38,019 bases of DNA from a virus. The DNA lies in IMG/VR virus record IMGVR_UViG_3300027290_000004, positions 1 to 38,019 of that record, one strand, 5' to 3'. This document shows positions 32,178 through 38,019 of this stretch, one piece after another (position 1 is the stretch's first letter; every line of letters starts with the position of its first letter). The notes beneath the pieces were generated by a model. It was not told the origin of the DNA. It saw nothing but the letters and a program-made list of their open reading frames with translations, and made no database searches. The position numbers and the translations under genes are program-made.

Positions 32178-33241
32178 AAAGCGTATACAACAAATCTAAT
32201 ATTCCACCACATGAACGTAAAATGTTCTTAGGACCTGAACTCAACCTACAACGGTTCGATGTTTTCAAGTATAAGAAATTTTATGATTTATATCAAGATC
32301 AAAAGTCTGCATTCTGGAATCCAGAGGAGATTGATTTTTCTGGCGAAGCGTCGAAAATTGACACAATGAGTGCTACAGAGAAATGGATCTTTGAGAATAA
32401 TCTAATGTGGCAAACGGCAACAGACTCAGTGCTGAGCAGAGGCATTAATGAAATTACCAAATACATTACGCTACCTGAATTGGAAGCAGCCTGTTCGTAT
32501 TGGCAATTCTGTGAAGTTCTTCATAGTGAATCTTATACGCATGCGCTTAAAGGCCTTACCAAGAAGCCAGAGGAATTTTTTGACTCAATCGTAGTCAATG
32601 AAGAAATCAATAAGAGATCTGTCGAAGTAACTAAAGCATTTGATGATCTTTTAGGCACCAAAGATTCGGATAGAAATGTTCAAGAGCAAATCTTTAAGAC
32701 TGTTTTGTCAACGCAGATTGCAGAAGGACTTAATTTTCATGTATCGTTCCTGTTCTCCTTCTGGTTTGGCAAACAAGGAAAGGCACCTCAAATGGCGAAA
32801 ATTATTCGCCTGATCAATAAAGATGAATCGCTTCACGTTGCAATTACGCAAAACATCATCAAGCTTTGGAAGACCAATCCAGATGAAGGTTTCCAAGACC
32901 TAGTAGAAAAGAATACTGACTTGGTTTATGAGATGTATAAAACGGCAGTTCAATGTGAAAAGGATTGGGCTAGCTATTTGTTCTCAAAGGGCAGTTTGAT
33001 TGGATTCAATGAGGAGAATGTACACCAATATATCGAATGGTTGGCGAATAACCGACTTTCGAGTTTGGGCTATGAAAAGATTTTTGCTAGCAAGAAAAAT
33101 CCAATCGGTTCTTGGTTAGTCGAATATCTCGACCCAACTCTATCACAATCAGCTCCACAGGAACAAAATCTTACTACATACCAAATCGGTAGTCGGAATA
33201 GTACTATTGATAAGTCCCGTTTAAAGAAAATCGCCCTGTAA
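32174..33241 (+). CDS. nrdB: Ribonucleotide reductase small subunit, class Ia
   Basis: This 355-aa protein is NrdB, which carries the di-iron tyrosyl radical used by NrdA. The iron ligands and radical Tyr are visible: D84 (QTATDSVLS), E114 and H117 (FCEVLHSES), and Y121. A second ligand set (EEINKRSVEV, NFHVSFLFSFWFG and DESLHVAITQ) follows. W48 lies in the AFWNPEEID segment. The start overlaps the nrdA stop (ATGA), so the subunits are coupled. A small gene overlaps its stop. Confidence 0.95.
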   Translation: MKSVYNKSNIPPHERKMFLGPELNLQRFDVFKYKKFYDLYQDQKSAFWNPEEIDFSGEASKIDTMSATEKWIFENNLMWQTATDSVLSRGINEITKYITLPELEAACSYWQFCEVLHSESYTHALKGLTKKPEEFFDSIVVNEEINKRSVEVTKAFDDLLGTKDSDRNVQEQIFKTVLSTQIAEGLNFHVSFLFSFWFGKQGKAPQMAKIIRLINKDESLHVAITQNIIKLWKTNPDEGFQDLVEKNTDLVYEMYKTAVQCEKDWASYLFSKGSLIGFNEENVHQYIEWLANNRLSSLGYEKIFASKKNPIGSWLVEYLDPTLSQSAPQEQNLTTYQIGSRNSTIDKSRLKKIAL

Positions 33242-33447
33242 TGAAATCTCCAAAATACTATCTTTCAATCCGAAAAGACAATAAAAAGACAATATATAGC
33301 TACGTTCGCAAAAAAGAAAAAGGCAATATGTTAGTTTTCGTTGAGGATAATAAAAAAGAATTCGAAATTAATGGAGATGACTTAAAAAATTCATTGCTGT
33401 GTGATAAAAATTACGATCTTTCTTTAGACCGCAATACTTTAAAATGA
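33241..33447 (+). CDS. Hypothetical basic protein, 68 aa
   Basis: I do not recognise this protein (starts MKSPKYYLSIRKDNKKTIYS). It is basic and predicted mostly beta (YSYVRKKEKGNMLVFVE). The ATG overlaps the nrdB stop (TAATG). It may be a small accessory protein of the same operon. Confidence 0.55.
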   Translation: MKSPKYYLSIRKDNKKTIYSYVRKKEKGNMLVFVEDNKKEFEINGDDLKNSLLCDKNYDLSLDRNTLK

Positions 33448-33450
33448 CAC

Positions 33451-33891
33451 ATGATCAAGCCGCCTCCAAAGGTACTAAACATATCAAGAAAGGTAGCCGA
33501 AAAGTGGAGCCTGAATGTTATTAATTATTCATGGATATCTATCCAAGATGCTACACTTGATACAATTACCGCAAACAATATATTGGATCAGTATCCTAAA
33601 CTGTCTGTGGTGCTAAAAGAAGACTCTCATGAACTGCAATGTGTTGATGCAATTATCAATTTTATTGCAAATGCAAAGAAAAATATTATTATCGACTGCC
33701 ATAGTGGCGAGTATAATTCATGCGCGATTGCAAAGTTCTGCGAAGAGTGTTTAGGATATCAATGGCTATCTTATTTGTATAAACCACATTCAAGAACCAA
33801 ATACGAACACGCAGGCCAGTCTATCGCAAACCCAAATGAAAGATTCTATGAAATGCTAGTATCTCACTATAAAGTGAAATACGACAAATAA
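33451..33891 (+). CDS. Dual-specificity phosphatase-like protein, catalytic Arg replaced
   Basis: This 146-aa protein follows the layout of small phage dual-specificity phosphatases, with a P-loop region IIIDCHSGEYNSCAIAKF. The usual motif is HC-x2-G-x2-R-S; here the His is Asp and the catalytic Arg is Asn, while Cys, Gly and Ser are kept. It is therefore probably inactive as a classical phosphatase or uses a different chemistry. The C-terminal NPNERFYEML also fits the family. It is the last gene before the terminator. Confidence 0.6.
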   Translation: MIKPPPKVLNISRKVAEKWSLNVINYSWISIQDATLDTITANNILDQYPKLSVVLKEDSHELQCVDAIINFIANAKKNIIIDCHSGEYNSCAIAKFCEECLGYQWLSYLYKPHSRTKYEHAGQSIANPNERFYEMLVSHYKVKYDK

Positions 33892-33910
33892 TACAGAACG
33901 ATAACTATAG

Positions 33911-33947
33911 GATGGCACGATAACTTTAGCTAGGTTATCGTGCCATC
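33911..33947. terminator. Convergent intrinsic terminator
   Basis: GATGGCACGATAAC and GTTATCGTGCCATC form a perfect 14-bp stem with a 9-nt loop. It lies between the end of the rightward nrd operon and the end of the leftward phoH operon, so it can stop transcription from both sides. Confidence 0.85.
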
Positions 33948-33956
33948 ATTGCGTTA

Positions 33957-34694
33957 TTATACAGCTCCTAGCTTGCGTGCTATGAGTTTAAGGATTGCAG
34001 AACGAACAATATCATCCTCAGTAAATTTGAACGAATAAATACCGTTTTCGATACATTCAACATCAGCAAAAGCCTTTGTAGCACGTGTAAATCCAGAACG
34101 CTCGCCGATGTCGGCTTGCTTGGCATCTCCAATAACAACATATTGAGTGTTGTTACCAAATCGTGTTAAACAACTGGTCAATTCTTTGAAGTCAAGATTC
34201 TGAGCTTCGTCAATAATGACAAAGCTATCGTGGAATGTCATGCCTCTTACAAAGTTAACAGGAACACACTCGATTCTATTGTCTTCCATTAAATTTGCGA
34301 TAGTAGTGCGATCAATTAGCTCTGATAATTTTTCCATTAACGGAATTGACCATGGTTTGAATTTTTCATCCAATTCACCAGGCAATGATCCAATACTTTT
34401 CGCTGCGGATTCTGCTATGCTTCGAATATATACAATTTTTTCGAAGTGTCTCTGTGATAGGTGCTTTAGTCCTGCAAGAACAGATAGATATGTTTTACCT
34501 GATCCAGCGGGGCCATCTACCATGACCATTTTTGTGTCTACATCGTCTAATAGCTGTAAAAATCTTTTGTGTGTTTCGTTGAAATCAAATTTGCAATAGA
34601 TTTTAAAATTTAGACCGTCAATTTCCCTGCCAAAATATACTCTGGCAAGCTCATCAGTTTCTTCGGGGTGCCGAAGTCGCTTTTTCTTGGACAT
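33957..34694 (-). CDS. phoH: PhoH-like ATPase
   Basis: This 245-aa protein has the PhoH family layout: Walker A GPAGSGKT (61-68), GSLPGELDEKF, FVRGMTFHDSFVIIDEAQN with Walker B, and TRFGNNTQYVVIGDAKQAD. PhoH proteins are ATPases or RNA helicase-like proteins frequent in T4-like and marine phages; their role in infection is not settled. It is the last gene of the leftward operon and starts 6 nt after the gp4 stop. Confidence 0.9.
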   Translation of the reverse strand: MSKKKRLRHPEETDELARVYFGREIDGLNFKIYCKFDFNETHKRFLQLLDDVDTKMVMVDGPAGSGKTYLSVLAGLKHLSQRHFEKIVYIRSIAESAAKSIGSLPGELDEKFKPWSIPLMEKLSELIDRTTIANLMEDNRIECVPVNFVRGMTFHDSFVIIDEAQNLDFKELTSCLTRFGNNTQYVVIGDAKQADIGERSGFTRATKAFADVECIENGIYSFKFTEDDIVRSAILKLIARKLGAV

Positions 34695-34700
34695 GTAAAA

Positions 34701-35156
34701 TTACTTACACGTATTATCCAAATCTTTATCTGTGATGATAATAAATTTCATGCCGTACTTGTTTGCAAAGCCTTTTGCTGCTTCCCATTTGGCATTGTTT
34801 ACCACCCATGTTGCATGCTCATGAATGATAGTTGATTCTTTTTTCTTTTTAGTAATAGTAGGCTGAATGGTTTGCTTATAAGGCTTGATTTCAATGAGGT
34901 ATTTGCAGATCTTATCGCGTTCGCGGACTTTAACGTACATATCGACGATATAACGATGAACTGCATTATCAATAGGAGAAACGTACGGGACTATCACATT
35001 CTCAGAGCCCCATTCAATGACATTGGCGTTCTTATCACACCAGATCATAAATTTTCTTTCCAGAAAACTACGGTAGATAATATTACCAGAGTTTGTGCAC
35101 TTCGCCCTGTTAAGTGGTTTATATACTCCTTGTTTGAATTGTGCGTATTTTTTCAT
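34701..35156 (-). CDS. Head completion nuclease, T4 gp4-like
   Basis: This 151-aa protein closely follows T4 gp4 (gp50/65): NIIYRSFLERKFMIWCDKNA, NVIEWGSENVIVPYVSPIDN, HRYIVDMYVK, the nuclease segment LIEIKPYKQT and the C-terminal NNAKWEAAKGF with FIIITDKDL. gp4 finishes the head before tail joining and has a TnsA-like nuclease fold; E-x-K in IEIKPY is the likely active site. GGAG 6 nt upstream of the ATG is one of few clear Shine-Dalgarno sites. The start overlaps the upstream stop. Confidence 0.9.
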   Translation of the reverse strand: MKKYAQFKQGVYKPLNRAKCTNSGNIIYRSFLERKFMIWCDKNANVIEWGSENVIVPYVSPIDNAVHRYIVDMYVKVRERDKICKYLIEIKPYKQTIQPTITKKKKESTIIHEHATWVVNNAKWEAAKGFANKYGMKFIIITDKDLDNTCK

Positions 35157-35632
35157 CAGTTCTCCAAACGAGACTGGAAGTCATCCTCTATCTGCTGCTT
35201 AGTTACATATGTATGGAATTTTGAATTCTGGTAAAACTTAGCATCCGTTTCTGTTCTAATAAGGAGCTTTCGGTAAAATTGCAACATTTCTTCCATTGGC
35301 TCATCCACCCAAGGCAATTGGTCTTTTTCGTATTGGATCAGTAAGGTGTTGATAATATTCATCAATACGTATACTGGTTCGAATTTTCGGAAAAAGACAT
35401 CATACATTTGCTTTTGCAAATCGACTTCCGATATCTTAAACGGCTGTTGGCTTTTGTCTACAAATTGGCCATCATCATAATCTCCTATCCATTCGTATGC
35501 GTCTAGATTAAAGCCTCCCTCTATTTCAATCTTTCGATATAATGAGCCGGGTGGCAAATTTTCACTACCAATAGAAAAGCATACAAATTTTTTATTTGTT
35601 TTATTGAAAAGGGCGTATAAGTTATTATCCAT
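35156..35632 (-). CDS. Hypothetical protein, 158 aa, near gp4
   Basis: I do not recognise this protein. It starts MDNNLYALFNKTNKKFVCFS, has an acidic middle (EWIGDYDDGQFVDKSQQPF) and a charged C-terminus (QQIEDDFQSRLEN). The opening resembles small tail-assembly proteins only loosely. Its stop overlaps the gp4 start, so a structural or assembly role is plausible from context. Confidence 0.6.
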   Translation of the reverse strand: MDNNLYALFNKTNKKFVCFSIGSENLPPGSLYRKIEIEGGFNLDAYEWIGDYDDGQFVDKSQQPFKISEVDLQKQMYDVFFRKFEPVYVLMNIINTLLIQYEKDQLPWVDEPMEEMLQFYRKLLIRTETDAKFYQNSKFHTYVTKQQIEDDFQSRLEN

Positions 35633-35637
35633 AATCT

Positions 35638-36117
35638 TTATTCGGCTATAACTAATGAATATCTTTCATAATTGCAAGTGGGTACAAAGTGCACGGCGTC
35701 GTATTCAAATTCGATTTTTGCACCCGCTTCGTCGTCTATGCGGTGCAAACGATCGTCCTCAAAGACGTAGAATCCGTTACTTTGACTTGTGGTAAGGCAT
35801 ACGAGATGCAATTTTTTAATTGCATACTTGTCTTGGTGTGGTGCAATATAATCGCCCGGCATGTAACGTTGAATTTGAATAAACTGATAGAAGTCCTTCA
35901 GGTCTTCATCCCATCCGCCCCCTGAAAAGATTAAATTAACTAATTCTTTTGGCATGTCTTCACTTAGAAGACTAGAGAATCGTGAGCTATGGCCATAGGT
36001 ATCTCCGTGAGAAAGATGACCTTCTCTTGGTCTAAAAAGTTCTGCTATATGCGGTTGTTGGACATATGCCACGATGGCGTCTGCGTTACGTTGAAATTTT
36101 GGAATAGTAAGAGGCAT
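35638..36117 (-). CDS. 2-oxoglutarate/Fe(II) oxygenase (prolyl-4-hydroxylase type)
   Basis: This 159-aa protein has the iron site H94-x-D96 (APHQDKYAI) and H143 (AVHFVP), and the 2-oxoglutarate-binding R152 (ERYSLVI). Family members hydroxylate proteins, nucleic acids or small molecules. Homologues are common in T4-like marine phages. The target is unknown. It lies between an unassigned gene and the gp4 region, and its start overlaps the preceding stop. Confidence 0.85.
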   Translation of the reverse strand: MPLTIPKFQRNADAIVAYVQQPHIAELFRPREGHLSHGDTYGHSSRFSSLLSEDMPKELVNLIFSGGGWDEDLKDFYQFIQIQRYMPGDYIAPHQDKYAIKKLHLVCLTTSQSNGFYVFEDDRLHRIDDEAGAKIEFEYDAVHFVPTCNYERYSLVIAE

Positions 36118-36770
36118 TAGAGTTCTAGTATATGTTGTAATGTATTATCACCAAGCATGATGTCTTTGGTCGAGTTATAATAGTGTTCAGGTACATTATA
36201 TCTATTCAGATAAAGAGGATTATCAATTTTATTGTTTGCCACAGATCCACTAATAACAGATTCCGATACATCCGTAAATTCCTTAATGTATTTGGATGGA
36301 TCTTTAACGTATCTCGCTACATCAAATTGAAGAGCAAACGACAAATCAAAAACACCAGTTCTGCTTGCTTGTTCGAATTGAGATTTCCAACTTCTTACAT
36401 GCGAATCATTCGTCAAAATAAACCGATTAATATCCTGAAGAGACAAAGATGCACTTTGCATTGATTCAATGGTCTTGTATAGAATATAATCATAAATGCT
36501 ATATTTCAAATAAATCAATGTATATCGAAAATCTCCAGGAGGCAACTTTGAAAACACAGGCAACATATTGAGAGGATATGCTGGTAGATATACTGCTGTA
36601 TGCGGAGATGCTTTGATTCTCTCTTTGATATTGATAACAGTACCAACATCTAATGATTCTGCCGGAGTACCAATAATATTAGTAGAACTAGCCACATTGC
36701 TTAGTGATCCAAATATGTTTAATATTCGGTCGGACATGTAAGTTGGTAATCCGAAAAATATATATTTCAT
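36117..36770 (-). CDS. Hypothetical protein, 217 aa, glycan region
   Basis: I do not recognise this protein. It starts MKYIFFGLPTYMSDRILNIF and contains several Tyr-rich segments (YTLIYLKYSIYDYILYKTIE) and no signal peptide. Its start overlaps the glycosyltransferase stop (ATGA), and the oxygenase follows directly. I chose 36770 because an extension to 36851 would run into the glycosyltransferase gene. A sugar-related function is suggested only by position. Confidence 0.6.
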   Translation of the reverse strand: MKYIFFGLPTYMSDRILNIFGSLSNVASSTNIIGTPAESLDVGTVINIKERIKASPHTAVYLPAYPLNMLPVFSKLPPGDFRYTLIYLKYSIYDYILYKTIESMQSASLSLQDINRFILTNDSHVRSWKSQFEQASRTGVFDLSFALQFDVARYVKDPSKYIKEFTDVSESVISGSVANNKIDNPLYLNRYNVPEHYYNSTKDIMLGDNTLQHILEL

Positions 36771-37495
36771 AATTCTGTTGCCTCCTGAATATATTTTAGG
36801 GTGTCTGTGTAATATGACTGCGAATATAATCGCGAAACCACCGCACGACACCTATAAGCGAATCGAATCAGGTTATTATAATTTTTCTCAACAACGCCAA
36901 ACAATCCTGCGTAACATTCTTCACAAGGCACAAAATTTTCAGGACCATCCATATTCTTGGTCTTGAAAAACAAGCTATTGTCGTCAGTCAAAAATTGCAT
37001 ACTGCCTCCAGAAGGGGATGATAAAATCGGCACAGAAAACATAGCGGCTTCTGCTAGATACCTACCAGAATAATTAGTACGATGATTAGAACAAATTAAA
37101 TGACTATTTTGTAACAGTCCATAATATTCCTCTGTCGGAAGCTTGCCAATATATCTAATATTAGCAATTGGCATAGTTTTTACAATATTAGGATGCGGAT
37201 CGTAATTGAATTTAAATGTGACTGTATATTTTTGAGATAAGCCTGATTTTAAAATATATTTAATCAGCGCCAAAGTGTCGCTAGTGTCGTAATATTCTTC
37301 CTTTTGGAATAAAAACGTAATATTAAAGGTGTGCTTAGAGTCGATATAAGACGAATTATAATTTTTTTGAAATACTGTGGGGTCAAAAGGTTTTATGAGC
37401 GTGAAAGAATTGGGATAGTCGGATTCCCAATAGCTAGATGGTATGACATGAATATTTTTTTCTTTTAAATATTCTTCATATTGTACGATATCCAT
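36767..37495 (-). CDS. Glycosyltransferase, GT4/GT1-like C-terminal fold
   Basis: This 242-aa protein resembles the nucleotide-sugar-binding half of GT-B glycosyltransferases. The segment GLLQNSHLICSNHRTNYSGR leads to YLAEAAMFSVPILSSPSGG, similar to the E-x7-G/P-x-hydrophobic-loop of GT4 enzymes. The protein is shorter than a full GT-B enzyme (about 350-400 aa), so the N-terminal half may be reduced. It probably modifies a phage or host glycan, together with the neighbouring genes. Confidence 0.65.
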   Translation of the reverse strand: MDIVQYEEYLKEKNIHVIPSSYWESDYPNSFTLIKPFDPTVFQKNYNSSYIDSKHTFNITFLFQKEEYYDTSDTLALIKYILKSGLSQKYTVTFKFNYDPHPNIVKTMPIANIRYIGKLPTEEYYGLLQNSHLICSNHRTNYSGRYLAEAAMFSVPILSSPSGGSMQFLTDDNSLFFKTKNMDGPENFVPCEECYAGLFGVVEKNYNNLIRFAYRCRAVVSRLYSQSYYTDTLKYIQEATEL

Positions 37496-37553
37496 GATGC
37501 TATTTAGAACAGCAGGTATACATATTCAAATCAAAATTCTTTTCCAATTTTAG

Positions 37554-38019
37554 TTACAATTTACCTATTATTCTTCTACACCATCCTTTTGATTTTGAAT
37601 GAGGATGAACAGCCCAATATGCGGGTTTTGTGTCTGTTGAAAATTCGCGCCATATTTTACAATACCCGTCGGGATCTCTTCGCATTAATGCGATTTCATC
37701 TATATTGGCATCGCTGCGATAAAGGACGTCGTTATTTGTGCTGTGGAATGTAATCGACCAAAAATCATAATCGTCTTCGGCGAACTGACTGCAACTAATA
37801 TCAATACAATGCTTAAAAATCGATTTAAAGCTATCGAGCCATAATTTCTCACTGATATACTCAGTTGGGTCTGGTGGATTATGTTTTTCTAAAGTATGCT
37901 TCTGTACAGATCTTTTTTCAAAAAGAATACCTGCATATTTTTCATAATCTCTCAGAGTTCTTGATTTGCCAAATCCGTATACACCATCATGACCTTCTTG
38001 CGTGATGCCGTCTATACCG
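37554..38019 (-). CDS. Hypothetical protein, 5' part outside window
   Basis: This frame is open from the right edge to a TAA at 37554-37556 and encodes at least 154 residues, including HDGVYGFGKSRTLRDYEKYA, FWSITFHST and the C-terminus SKGWCRRIIGKL. I do not recognise it. It is in the same direction as the glycosyltransferase gene 58 nt downstream. Its N-terminus is outside the window. Confidence 0.6.
   Translation of the reverse strand, partial: GIDGITQEGHDGVYGFGKSRTLRDYEKYAGILFEKRSVQKHTLEKHNPPDPTEYISEKLWLDSFKSIFKHCIDISCSQFAEDDYDFWSITFHSTNNDVLYRSDANIDEIALMRRDPDGYCKIWREFSTDTKPAYWAVHPHSKSKGWCRRIIGKL

Overview
The window is part of a large, AT-rich, tailed-phage genome of the T4 superfamily. 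The evidence is a T4 gp4-type head-completion protein, nrdA/nrdB, phoH, ThyX, a RadA-like ATPase, ATP-dependent DNA and RNA ligases, a macro-domain protein, T4-type late promoter octamers (TATAAATA) and a large tRNA cluster. Several cargo genes point to a Gram-negative host with a complex envelope: a 3D-domain protein of a type I associate with Verrucomicrobiota, several lipoproteins, an outer-membrane beta-barrel and a small protein with a PEP-CTERM-like sorting tail. The host assignment is tentative.

Layout. (1) About 1-12,128 is leftward: short metabolic and hypothetical genes, an envelope/lipoprotein block (about 3.1-5.7 kb), thyX, a metallophosphoesterase, an HNH nuclease, a RadA-like ATPase and several small operons. 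(2) 12,144-13,938 is rightward: a macro-domain gene and probable late genes. (3) 13,940-22,780 holds at least 31 tRNA genes covering all 20 amino acids, interleaved with candidate structured RNAs and small protein genes, including a WavE-like glycosyltransferase and a DNA ligase. (4) 22,830-33,891 is rightward: an L,D-transpeptidase-like protein, a DUF932-like protein, holin and spanin candidates, an RmlD-like reductase, a DEDDh exonuclease and the ribonucleotide reductase locus. (5) 33,957-38,019 is leftward: phoH, gp4, a 2OG-Fe(II) oxygenase and glycosyltransferase-type genes. A 14-bp hairpin terminator separates the last two blocks.

Main observations. nrdA is split: the N-extein plus a 109-aa intein half, a free-standing HNH endonuclease, then a 39-aa intein half plus the C-extein. 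An 18-bp inverted repeat covers the endonuclease start codon and has a late-promoter-like octamer at its loop. At least 18 promoters share a -35 near TTGATN, a 17-nt spacer with an (A/G)CC core, and a TATATT-type -10. Most sit 5-10 nt from the start codon, which predicts leaderless mRNAs. Eight tRNAs replace the G18/U55 elbow pair with A18/G55 together, with no mixed cases. The tRNA-Tyr lacks a D arm and can form a pseudoknot with its variable arm instead.
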